From an uncultured Leptolyngbyaceae cyanobacterium (GTDB taxonomy: Bacteria > Cyanobacteriota > Cyanobacteriia > Leptolyngbyales > Leptolyngbyaceae), in NCBI GenBank assembly GCA_938023035.1, contig CALIDI010000047.1:27393-91392 (forward strand): DNA of 64,000 nucleotides, given 5' to 3'. Shown here in pieces: positions 35,978 through 45,031 of this stretch (its first letter is position 1; every line of letters starts with the position of its first letter). The notes beneath the pieces were generated by a model. The model worked only from the letters and a program-made list of their open reading frames with translations, searched no databases and was not told where the DNA came from. The position numbers and the translations under genes are program-made.

Positions 35978-36982
35978 TTAGGAAATGTCTGAATTAGGTA
36001 TCGTAATCACTCGACCCGTTTCAGCCGCTTGCTGGGCCGCCGCCGCCACTTGTAGGGTGTAGAGACTTTCGGTGGGCTGGACGTAGAGGGGGTGCCCCTG
36101 GGTGAGGTGGTCTAATACTAGAGCAGTGTCTTTAACAAAGAGGCCCTGACGGGTAGGAACTGTCAACTCCTGCTGCTCAAGCGCAGTGATGAGACAACCG
36201 CGGTCACCCTGAAATACCAGGGCACCCTGACTGCCATGCACCTCCATTGACCGGTTAGCTTGCCAAATCGTTTCTCCTTTGGCATAGGTGACATCGGCAA
36301 CCACCCCTTGCTTAAACCGCAGATGGGCCGTACAAACACAGGCGGTATAGGCCCCAGGGCGATCGCCCTGGGGCCAAAATCGGGCTTCGCAGGCAACCCG
36401 CTCTACTCGCCCAAACAGGTCAATCAAGCGATGCAAGCGAGACAACGCCCCAATCAGTGGAAACCCAAAGGTAGCGGTATCATAGGTCCACTTTTGAGGA
36501 GCCGGGTGCTGGGGAGTTGCGGTGATGTAGCAAGCATAGAAGGGTTGGCCAATGGCTTCAAGGTTGGCTTTTAGAATCTGGTGCAGGCCACCGAGCAACT
36601 CAATATGTTCCACATGTAATAACCGCTGGGTCACCTTGGCCAGCTCTACCAGTTGGGCGGCAGCAACGACATCCAACGCTAGGGGGTACTCGACCACGAC
36701 ATGTTTACCGGCACTCAGGGCGGCCTGAGCGATCGCCCCATGCTCACGATTGATTGTGGCGATGACCACAACATCAATACAGGGGTCTTGCACTAGCGAT
36801 CGCCAAGAATGGTGCACCTTAGCTCCGTAAGCCTGGCTAAAAACCTGGGTGCGGCACAGATCGTGCCCTGCTACAGCCACCAAATGGGCGCGATCGTCAG
36901 CAGTGAGGGCCTCTGCTCGCAGTTTAGCGGCATAACCCGTACCTACCAGCCCAAACCGCAAGGGAAGAGGGAAATCAGTCAT
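35978..36982 (-). CDS. bvdR: Biliverdin reductase (Gfo/Idh/MocA fold)
   Basis: A 334-residue NAD(P)H-dependent reductase. It matches the Synechocystis BvdR sequence I recall at many points: RFGLVGTGYAAKLRAEAL, IATINREHGAIAQAALSAGK, HVVVEYPLALD, LLHVEHIELLGGLHQ, PAPQKWTYDTATFGFPLIGA and GHPLYVQPTESLYTLQVA. BvdR reduces biliverdin IX-alpha to bilirubin and influences phycobiliprotein levels. The Rossmann domain comes first and the beta-sheet substrate domain second. The ATG at 36982 is chosen over a GTG at 37000. It stands alone, between ilvN and petF. Confidence 0.88.
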   Translation of the reverse strand: MTDFPLPLRFGLVGTGYAAKLRAEALTADDRAHLVAVAGHDLCRTQVFSQAYGAKVHHSWRSLVQDPCIDVVVIATINREHGAIAQAALSAGKHVVVEYPLALDVVAAAQLVELAKVTQRLLHVEHIELLGGLHQILKANLEAIGQPFYACYITATPQHPAPQKWTYDTATFGFPLIGALSRLHRLIDLFGRVERVACEARFWPQGDRPGAYTACVCTAHLRFKQGVVADVTYAKGETIWQANRSMEVHGSQGALVFQGDRGCLITALEQQELTVPTRQGLFVKDTALVLDHLTQGHPLYVQPTESLYTLQVAAAAQQAAETGRVITIPNSDIS

Positions 36983-37792
<810 letters not shown>

Positions 37793-37802
37793 ATCAATGT
37801 CG

Positions 37803-37840
37803 AAGGGTAAGGTGTGATTGGGGCTTGCCCTTTGGCTTTT
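37803..37840 (+). terminator. petF-proximal hairpin terminator
   Basis: AAGGGTAAG and CTTGCCCTT form a 9-bp stem (one G-U pair) around a 12-nt loop, 11 bp after the petF stop, followed by TGGCTTTT. It is a plausible intrinsic terminator for petF. Confidence 0.6.
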
Positions 37841-37985
37841 AACGATTGCCTACATCATCGGGATCTACCCGTCGGAATTTGTTCAGTTCTCTGAACTAGA
37901 AATCCGCTCGATCCTTAGACCTTTGGCTGACGAATCCCTGCCAGGTTTTTGGTGTAGTAAGGTCAAATAAGCAAATCATTCAAAC

Positions 37986-38015
37986 AGAGGCGCAGTCATG
38001 CGTCTCTTTATTTTT
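37986..38015 (+). terminator. Strong intrinsic terminator
   Basis: AGAGGCGCA and TGCGTCTCT form a 9-bp stem (one G-U pair) with a GTCA tetraloop, followed by TTATTTTT. This is the best intrinsic terminator in the window and lies about 195 bp after petF; it may be the main petF transcript end or a back-up. Confidence 0.75.
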
Positions 38016-38216
38016 AGGCTTTTTCTCAACAACGTAACGTTGTGATCAGCACAATGGAGATACCTCTAGGAAACTGGTACATCCTGGCCTAGATGCCTTT
38101 GGCTTTGCAAGTTGCTTACACCCATCAATGCACCTCGTCCTCAATCAGGTAGGTATCACTTTGGTGATAAAGCTAAGAACAGCATCCAGTACTTAATTAC
38201 CATAGTTACATAGGGT

Positions 38217-38375
38217 GGGTACATACCACTTTTGCCCTCATCCTTTTCTGGTATGCCCGGATTGCTCTAATCCCTCTCCCCATTTGGTAGGGGAACGTTG
38301 AGATGGCTCGCTCCCCTTCTCCCCGGTTGGGAGAAGGAGCTGGGGGATGAGGGCCTGAAAAGGTGACATGCTCTC
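38217..38375 (+). repeat. Family-A MITE-like element, copy 3
   Basis: Nearly identical to the 43.1-kb copy. It begins GGGTACATACCACTTTTGCC and ends GGCCTGAAAAGGTGACATGC followed by TCTC. Its ends are imperfect inverted repeats. Flanking 9-mers do not match, so the target duplication is lost or the copy arose otherwise. Confidence 0.8.
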
Positions 38376-38467
38376 GATGGAGTTCTTGTCTGGCCATTAC
38401 CATGAAAATCATAGCGACGGCCATATCGGGGGTTTATCTTCTGCTTTTCGAGTTCTATCTTCTGGCA

Positions 38468-39019
38468 CTAGTTAAGCGCCATTTGTTTGAGATCGGCCTT
38501 ACAGGTCTTCAACATCCGCAAGTCATTTTGACTGACCGACGCTAAAGGCTCAAACCCTTCTAAACCAATGATCGGCTTTGCTGTTGCGCCTTGGGCAGCT
38601 ACATTAGACGTTCGCGTTAAGGCAATTGCAAATGGATTGGTTGCGCGATCGTAACTGTTGACAACTGTCAAAGCTAATTGATTGGCTTCAAACTTGCCAG
38701 CCGCACAGTCAAAGGAGGAGTGGGGCATATACAACGCACCTATCACCTTACCTTGATGAACCTCAAACACAAAGTAGCCTTGACCCAACTGTTCCGGCTG
38801 GGTTGATTGCCCATAGAGGTAAATACCATCTGGCAAGGTTGCTACACCAGAGCGAGACACAGCCGACTGGGCAAGCACAGCGGGTGTACGAGGTAAGCCA
38901 AAACTCAAGCTAATGACGCCAAAAACAAGCGCAGCAGACATCAATTGTTGAGTCACCCGGTAAAATGGCATCTTAAGATTATGGTGTACTGCTTGCGCTG
39001 CTATACGATTTTTTTTCAT
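38468..39019 (-). CDS. Exported protein of unknown function (cyanobacterial)
   Basis: A 183-residue protein with a basic N-terminus, a hydrophobic segment (MSAALVFGVISLSFGL) and a likely cleavage after PAVLAQS. The mature part has LPDGIYLYGQSTQPEQLGQ, YFVFEVHQGKVIGALYMPHS and a Cys pair (FDCAAGKF, LKTCKADL). I recall similar secreted cyanobacterial proteins with an LPDGVYLYG motif but no function. The start may be internal (M17 or M27). It is transcribed alone toward family-A copy 3. Confidence 0.7.
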   Translation of the reverse strand: MKKNRIAAQAVHHNLKMPFYRVTQQLMSAALVFGVISLSFGLPRTPAVLAQSAVSRSGVATLPDGIYLYGQSTQPEQLGQGYFVFEVHQGKVIGALYMPHSSFDCAAGKFEANQLALTVVNSYDRATNPFAIALTRTSNVAAQGATAKPIIGLEGFEPLASVSQNDLRMLKTCKADLKQMALN

Positions 39020-39930
39020 CTTTCAACCTGCCTCTACGCCCTTAGATAGATGTCGATACATTAAGAATCAAAAACAATAGATACTGGTGAATTTATAAAC
39101 AGCCAATTACATACAGAAAAAGAGAACTCCAAACCGCTCCAGAATTGCATTCTGAAGAATGTTCTTACGGATTTTGTATAAGGAGCAATGTTGGCAAGTG
39201 TAGCAACTGACCGAAGCTACGCTAGGTTCCCAAAGGGGACACATTGATATTATCGAGCAAGCAATTGACTTTTGGCTTCGCCCGCTTGGCTAAATTTGTC
39301 TGATGCCAAAAGGCTGACCTAGACAAAAGCTAGGGATGCAATTGCCTCTGTTGGCACTCCAGCAACCTGGCCGATTTCTTACTACTTTTATAAAATCATT
39401 AATTACTCTTTGGAGCGATTACGATTAGTGACAGTTTGCAAGTTGGTCAGATTCAGTGAGAGCTAGCGCTTCGTTTTAGGATGCTTGGGGATGGTTTCGG
39501 TCTTGTTACGATGGTTAGCTACAGTCGTGCGATCGCCCATTCCAGAAAAGTACTAGAAAATTCCAGACTCTTGAAGGTTGTGAAGGTCGGCGCTTTTGAT
39601 TCACCTAGAAAAACTACTTTTTGCAGCAATATCCTTGAAACGGGGATTCTGAGAGGGAGGAAGTGGTGCATATCGGTCATATAGACCACTGTCTACACAA
39701 CAGGGAATTTCGCTTACAGGTGTTGCTTAACGAAACGTGAGTTCGACGGCTAAAGAGTGGCTTATGGCAAAACTTTAAGCGCACCATCTGGGATGCCCAA
39801 CGAGGGCTTATCGGGGTGGTAAGCGTAGGCAATCAGACCTGAGACCAGATTGACGAGAAAATTGAACGGACTGACGGACTGCGGTGACGCGAACGCTTGA
39901 GTTGAGGCGCAGAAGGTAGCCTCTGCGTTG
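39020..39930. other. 0.9-kb intergenic region
   Basis: A spacer between two minus-strand genes, A+T-rich on its left. Near the right end a perfect hairpin (CGCAGA/TCTGCG, 39908-39927) lies just after the kinase stop and may terminate it. Frames of 67 and 84 codons here have no recognisable sequence and overlap non-coding-looking DNA. Confidence 0.35.
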
Positions 39931-41874
39931 CTAGCGAGGAGTGCCAGTACGCAAACCAATTTCCAGAGTGTAATCCGTTTCACGCCGGGCAACGACGTCA
40001 ATTTGATACTCACCACTTCGACTCACTTCTTCCTCCCACGATCGCACCTCTGTCATATTTGGGAGCGGCCTGCCACTCGGATCGGAAATCGTCAGAGCTG
40101 CCTGCCCCTCTAGCACCCTAGCTCGGAGCGTTTCGCCCACTTCTGCCCTGACCAAATAGCGCTTGATCACCGATGGCCCAGCCCGATCTGAAAGCGTGGT
40201 CACACTCGTCCCAGGGGGAAAGTTAACCGCCTGCGTATCAATTGTCGGTTCAGCCGGTTCAACGGGGGATTCCGTTGGGCTAGGTGATGGCTCCGGCTGG
40301 GTTAGGTTACTCAGAGTCAGCTCGACATCATAGCGACTTTGCTCAACCCCCTGCACAGGGCTGATTTCAATGGTGTATTCGCCTGTGTAGGGTAAGGTAT
40401 CTCGCCAGGACTGTACCCGATTGGCTAAAGTTTCTTGGCTTGGCCCGCGCACGGTCAGCAGCGTGCCCTCAGTCAGCAGCGTTGCACTCATCTCTTGCCC
40501 CTGTCTCCCCCGGATCAGATAGATGGCGCGTTGGCGAGCAACCAATTGTCCGCTTTCGATCGCCGATTCTCCACTTTTTAGCCGCAGCCGCTGAGAAATC
40601 GTAGTCGGGCTAGGGGATGGGCTGGGAGACGGCTTAGGAGAGGTTGTCGGAGAAGGCGAAGGCTGGGGCGTTGGAGACACTACCACAGGTTGGGTCGGAG
40701 TTGGTTGAGGGGCTGGGTTGAGAACTGCCCGGACAATCGCCCAGGAGCCAATTCCCGTCAGGGCAACTAGGCCTAAACCAACAAGCGTTACCGCTAAGGG
40801 ATCGTCCCAGACAGAACTGCGTGGACGCGGAATAGAAGGGCCGCCAGAGGAATAACTAGAGTGAGGGGTCGGCAACTCGGGAGCATGACCAATCGCTAGC
40901 GTACGGCTATGGGTTGTCGAGGAGCTAGATGGCGAGGGACTTGTACTGGAGAGAGAAATTGCAGGCAAGCTCCCAGTGGCTGGAGGGCTAGAACTGACTG
41001 GCATTATGTAGATGTTTTGCAGGGCTTGGGCGACCTCACTGACCGACTGGTAGCGATCGCCGGGACGGACGCTTAACATGCGATTGAGTAACTGAGCCAA
41101 TCCAGGGCTAACCGTCGTCCAACGCTGCCAATACCAAGTCAGGGTGTTGTCATCAAATAAATCCTGAGGTTCTCGCCCCGTCAATAACACCACCACCGTC
41201 ACCGCCAGAGAATAGAGATCACTACAGGGGTAAGCTCTACCAGTTTGAATCTGCTCGCTAGGTGCATAGCCCAACTTACCCACAGTAGTATGCTGTGCAA
41301 CCATATCACCCTGTTGCCAAGTCTCAGGATGGATCATCCCAGTTTGAAATTGATTGGCTAACTCTTTCACCACCCCAAAATCAATCAGTACCGGCAAATT
41401 ATCCTGCTCACGCAGCATGATGTTGTCAGGGGCGATATCTCGGTGAATAATGCCCTTGGCATGGATATGAGCCAACACTGGCAAAATGCGCTGGAGAAGC
41501 TGTACCACTTCGGCCTCGTTAAAAGTTAAACCCTCGACTTTGCGCTGATCGAGCAGTTTGCGATAACTTTGCCCCTCAACATAATCCTGCACCAGAAAAA
41601 GTCGTTGATCTTGCTCAAAGTTGGCGCGAAATTGGGGAATCTGGGGATGCTGGATCTGGTAGAGGATCTGAGCCTCGCGTTGAAAGAGTTCTTTTGACTT
41701 GGCTAAAGCATAGGGATCGCTCTGAGGTGGAATCAGTTCCTTAATGGCACAGAGTTCACTAAACCGGCCCTGATCTTCAGCTAGGTAGGTGCGCCCAAAC
41801 CCCCCTTGCCCCAGTACGCGCAGCAAGCGATAGCGGGTTTGTAAAATGGTTCCAGCAGGTAAGGGAGGTCGCAT
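39931..41874 (-). CDS. Eukaryote-type Ser/Thr protein kinase with C-terminal beta-domains
   Basis: A 647-residue membrane-spanning kinase. The N-terminal domain has the glycine loop LGQGGFGRTYLAE (about residues 21-33), the ATP lysine in CAIKEL (K45), the catalytic loop HRDIAPDN (144-151) and DFG (165-167). The catalytic-loop Lys is Ala. After a Ser/Thr-rich linker comes one membrane segment (about 365-385), then a PSPSPSP-rich spacer and two repeated beta-domains resembling bacterial pre-peptidase C-terminal domains, presumably periplasmic. It may sense envelope signals. The C-terminal end adjoins a hairpin. Confidence 0.88.
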   Translation of the reverse strand: MRPPLPAGTILQTRYRLLRVLGQGGFGRTYLAEDQGRFSELCAIKELIPPQSDPYALAKSKELFQREAQILYQIQHPQIPQFRANFEQDQRLFLVQDYVEGQSYRKLLDQRKVEGLTFNEAEVVQLLQRILPVLAHIHAKGIIHRDIAPDNIMLREQDNLPVLIDFGVVKELANQFQTGMIHPETWQQGDMVAQHTTVGKLGYAPSEQIQTGRAYPCSDLYSLAVTVVVLLTGREPQDLFDDNTLTWYWQRWTTVSPGLAQLLNRMLSVRPGDRYQSVSEVAQALQNIYIMPVSSSPPATGSLPAISLSSTSPSPSSSSTTHSRTLAIGHAPELPTPHSSYSSGGPSIPRPRSSVWDDPLAVTLVGLGLVALTGIGSWAIVRAVLNPAPQPTPTQPVVVSPTPQPSPSPTTSPKPSPSPSPSPTTISQRLRLKSGESAIESGQLVARQRAIYLIRGRQGQEMSATLLTEGTLLTVRGPSQETLANRVQSWRDTLPYTGEYTIEISPVQGVEQSRYDVELTLSNLTQPEPSPSPTESPVEPAEPTIDTQAVNFPPGTSVTTLSDRAGPSVIKRYLVRAEVGETLRARVLEGQAALTISDPSGRPLPNMTEVRSWEEEVSRSGEYQIDVVARRETDYTLEIGLRTGTPR

Positions 41875-42124
41875 AGCAGTTACAGGTAGGTTAAAACCAG
41901 GTTCATTGTCGTCGATCCATTCTAGTAGTTTGTCAAATGCGATTTGGCGGGCAAATAAGTGCCAAACAGTTGAGGCGGGTTAAATCTTGGGCTTTGCAAC
42001 CTGTTAAAATCTTGCCACCAGCCACTCGTACGACTACGCCGCAGACACAACGCTTACCAAATTATTTTCAGTGCATTCGTACTTCAAGCTGCTGGTACGG
42101 CAGGCTCATTTCTGCCATGGTGTA

Positions 42125-42595
42125 TTAGGCTCCTGGTAAATCTTCAAGCTGAGCTTTGACCATTTCTTGAACTTTTTTTCCATCGGCTTTGCCCTTGAGC
42201 TGCTGCATGGCTGGCCCCATGACCTTACCCATGTCTTTGGCAGAACGAGCACCAACCTGCGCAATAATTTCAGCAATTATCTGGGTGATTTCAGCCTCTG
42301 ACAACGGTTGCGGTAAATATTCTTCTAGAATGGCCAATTCGGCTTGTTCTTGAGCTGCTAGGTCAAGGCGACCAGCCTTTTCATATTGAGCGATCGCTTC
42401 CCGGCGTTGTTTGGCCAGTTGCACCACCACTTCAATTTCCTCCGCTTCCGTTAGTTCATCTTGTCCAGTGGGGCGTACACTAGTTTCCTTTTCCAGGATT
42501 ACTTTTTTAATGCTACGGAGGGTTTCAAGCCGCAACTTGTCTTTTGCTTTCATCGCAACTTTGATGGCTTCTGATACCTGTTCTTTTAGGCTCAT
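42125..42595 (-). CDS. GatB/YqeY-domain protein
   Basis: A 156-residue helical protein of the YqeY family, related to the tail domain of the GatB amidotransferase subunit. Typical stretches are AMKAKDKLRLETLRSIK, RREAIAQYEKAGRLDLAAQE, ELAILEEYLPQPLSEAEI and KDMGKVMGPAMQQLKGKADG. YqeY proteins are free-standing and proposed to bind tRNA, but their precise role is open. The ATG at 42595 fits. It follows the kinase gene in order of transcription, with 250 bp between. Confidence 0.9.
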   Translation of the reverse strand: MSLKEQVSEAIKVAMKAKDKLRLETLRSIKKVILEKETSVRPTGQDELTEAEEIEVVVQLAKQRREAIAQYEKAGRLDLAAQEQAELAILEEYLPQPLSEAEITQIIAEIIAQVGARSAKDMGKVMGPAMQQLKGKADGKKVQEMVKAQLEDLPGA

Positions 42596-42992
42596 AGCAA
42601 TTCCTTTTGCTCAAAAGAGATTTGCAACTTAGGGGATCCCAGCCGGGCTGAGATCACACTTCGCCTATGATATGTGGATAAACCCCGGTTTTACATGCGC
42701 TTTAGATTCAACTCGTGCAAGCATCGTATCCATAAGCGCAACATTGGGGCAAAACGCATGCTGCGGAAACGTTAGGCGAAACCCCTACCAAACTAAACGA
42801 AGGGGATGAAACAATAGGATTCAGTCTGAAGTCAACCTTAGAAACTTGATTACCCAAGCAAAATTCTACCCAGAGCTTGCCTAGAGGGCGCTTTAAATGC
42901 CTAACCCCCAGTAACCTGACGACTTAAAGCGCGACCATGGAAACAGAACTGGCTTTTGCCGGTTAGGGAAGGCTGTTGTTGGGTAAAATTCA

Positions 42993-43152
42993 GGGTGCAT
43001 ATCACTTTTGCCCTCACCCTTTTCTGGTATGCCCGGATTGCTCTAATCCCTCTCCCCATTTGGGCGAGGGACTTTGAGATGGCTCGCCCTCCCTTCTCCC
43101 AACCGGGGAGAAGGGGCTGGGGGATGAGGGCCTGAAAAGGTGACATGCTCTC
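42993..43152 (+). mobile_element. Family-A MITE-like element, copy 4, with 9-bp target duplication
   Basis: A 160-bp element starting GGGTGCATATCACTTTTGCC and ending GGTGACATGCTCTC. The inverted right end reads GAGAGCATGTCACCTTTTCA, so the termini are imperfect inverted repeats of about 25 bp. It is flanked by a perfect direct repeat TAAAATTCA (42984-42992 and 43153-43161), as expected for a target site duplicated on insertion. It has no coding capacity, so it must have been moved by a transposase encoded elsewhere. Confidence 0.8.
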
Positions 43153-43356
43153 TAAAATTCATGTCGGCGAACTTGTCGGCGAATTTGACTGATGTCGTCG
43201 TGGTTTTAACCGCCGAACACCTTGCAAACATCCTCTCAGCTATATCAAGGAAAAGATCCACGGTTATTCTGCTAGAATCCGAAATAATTTAGTGAAATTA
43301 CGGATTGTTTTTATCCAATCTTCGATAAATTTCATGTAGGACTAAATTGGCAATTT

Positions 43357-43388
43357 ATTGTCATTCATCTGTATTGTCATTCATCTGT
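43357..43388 (+). repeat. Perfect tandem 16-bp repeat
   Basis: ATTGTCATTCATCTGT occurs twice head to tail. It lies about 350 bp upstream of prs and has no obvious role; it may be a slippage duplication. Confidence 0.8.
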
Positions 43389-43736
43389 GAGTGTGGTTTC
43401 TTGGTAGGCTCCACAGCTCTGTGGCTCTATTTTTGATTCACTTAGGAAGGTAAGCCTGCGACAGTTTACACTTCAAAAGTTATTTTTCGTTATTTTTCTA
43501 TTTTATGAAGTTTATAAAGCTGTATGGCGGTTCTGGGTTGGCAGGGTAGGTTCTTTGATAAAGGTCAGGCAGTGACTCTGCGGCTAGGGCGTGTGTTTTC
43601 TTTTAATCAAGCTTCTATAAAGCTAACTCTGATAAAACAGAGCACATATCTTTTCTTTATGAGTGAGTAAAGTAGGAAGCCAGACATTCTGCTTTGCTTT
43701 TGGTAATATCTGACCCGGCACGTTTGAGGGCAAGCT

Positions 43737-44729
43737 GTGATCCGCACTGCAATACTTTCTCCCCAATCAAGCTTTCAACACCTGACTGAAAATAGTCGTC
43801 TGCGCCTGCTATCGGGGTCCGCCAATGTTCCCTTAGCTCGTGAGGTTGCTCGCTATCTAGGGATGGACTTGATTCCAATGGTACGAAAGCGGTTTGCTGA
43901 TGGCGAACTCTATGTTCAGATCCAAGAGTCGATTCGGGGCTGTGACGTCTACTTGTTGCAACCGACCTGCTACCCCGTCAATGACCATTTGATGGAGTTG
44001 CTGATCATGATTGATGCCTGTCACAGGGCGTCAGCGCGACAAATTACGGCAGTGATTCCCTACTATGGATATGCAAGGGCCGATCGCAAAACGGCAGGGC
44101 GTGAATCGATTAGTGCTAAGCTAGTCGCCAATCTTTTGACTCAAGCTGGGACAAACCGGATTCTGGCAATGGATTTACATTCGGCCCAGATTCAGGGATA
44201 CTTTGATATTCCGATGGATCATGTCTATGGCACCCCCGTCATCATTGACTATATTTCGAGCAAACAGTTGGCTGATATTGTGGTGGTTTCGCCGGATGTG
44301 GGGGGGGTTGCACGGGCACGGGCCTTTGCCAAAAAGCTGAATGATGCCCCCTTGGCCATTATTGATAAGCGGCGACAGGCCCATAATGTGGCTGAGGTAA
44401 TGAATGTAATTGGGGACGTGGCGGGCAAAACGGCGGTGCTGGTCGATGACATGATTGACACTGCTGGGACGATTACAGAGGGTGCGCGCATTTTGCGAGA
44501 GAGTGGTGCTCGTCAGGTTTATGCCTGCGCAACCCATGCGGTCTTTTCACCGCCAGCGTCAGAACGGCTCTCGACGGGGTTATTTGAAGAGGTGATTGTA
44601 ACTAATACGATTCCTGTACCTGAGGAAAAGCGGTTTGACCAACTGACGGTGCTATCGGTAGCGAATACTCTGGGTGAGGCGATCTGGCGTATTCATGAAG
44701 ATAGCTCAGTGAGTAGCATGTTTCGTTAG
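43737..44729 (+). CDS. prs: Ribose-phosphate pyrophosphokinase
   Basis: A 330-residue enzyme that makes PRPP from ribose-5-phosphate and ATP for purine, pyrimidine, His and Trp synthesis. Conserved parts are RLRLLSGSANVPLAREVARYLG, FADGELYVQIQES, the ATP-binding YYGYARADRKTAGRE, the catalytic DLHSAQIQGYFDIPMDHVYG region and the PRPP loop VLVDDMIDTAGTIT. The start is GTG at 43737; the MIRTAIL N-terminal extension before the core is typical of cyanobacterial Prs. Monocistronic. Confidence 0.96.
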   Translation: MIRTAILSPQSSFQHLTENSRLRLLSGSANVPLAREVARYLGMDLIPMVRKRFADGELYVQIQESIRGCDVYLLQPTCYPVNDHLMELLIMIDACHRASARQITAVIPYYGYARADRKTAGRESISAKLVANLLTQAGTNRILAMDLHSAQIQGYFDIPMDHVYGTPVIIDYISSKQLADIVVVSPDVGGVARARAFAKKLNDAPLAIIDKRRQAHNVAEVMNVIGDVAGKTAVLVDDMIDTAGTITEGARILRESGARQVYACATHAVFSPPASERLSTGLFEEVIVTNTIPVPEEKRFDQLTVLSVANTLGEAIWRIHEDSSVSSMFR

Positions 44730-45031
44730 GGGTTGGCTTGTACCCTGGCGATTTGGGAAAGGCTCAGCCACAAAAATACAAAGCTCATAGAGAGTTTTCC
44801 TGGAGAGCCTGGGGTGAGTATCTTTACCCGGGTTTCTCTTACCTCTTCGCAAAGGGACTTGCTTAGACGATTTTCTAAGTGCCGAACTGCCATCATACCC
44901 CGGCTCCTACTGCCAACTTGGGAGCAAGGGATCTAGAGCCAAATTTCTTCTCCCAATTGTAGGAGAAGATTTAAGGGTGTCGCTTGCTTGCAGCAGGGCG
45001 GGCTAAACCGTTGCTAGCAAAGATTTTGTTC
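44730..45031. other. Intergenic region between convergent genes
   Basis: Contains repeat-like ACTTGGGAGCAAGGGA and TTCTTCTCCCAATTGTAGGA sequence related to the interior of families B and C. No gene or strong hairpin seen. Confidence 0.3.

Larger units (their letters stand above)
37793..38467. other. Intergenic region with terminators and a family-A repeat
   Basis: Contains two terminator-like hairpins after petF and family-A copy 3 (38217-38375). A 50-codon TTG-started frame at 37826-37978 is noted under rejected items. Confidence 0.4.
42596..43736. other. 1.1-kb intergenic region with family-A copy 4
   Basis: Contains the best-preserved family-A element with its 9-bp target duplication, a perfect 16-bp tandem repeat (43357-43388) and an A+T-rich stretch upstream of prs with repeated GTTATTTTTC (43480-43500). 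No gene seen. The prs promoter is expected at its right end. Confidence 0.4.

Noticed and set aside
37826..37978. 50-codon TTG-started frame after petF with a hydrophobic N-terminus and a protein-like tail
   Set aside because: It starts inside the petF terminator hairpin, has no ribosome site and a rare start codon, and frames of 50 codons occur often by chance.
39762..40016. 84-codon minus-strand frame overlapping the 3' end of the kinase gene
   Set aside because: It overlaps the true kinase frame by 86 bp and crosses a hairpin; shadow of coding sequence plus spacer.
43480..43500. GTTATTTTTC repeated upstream of prs as an operator
   Set aside because: The repeat is a short A+T-rich word and could arise by chance; no symmetry.
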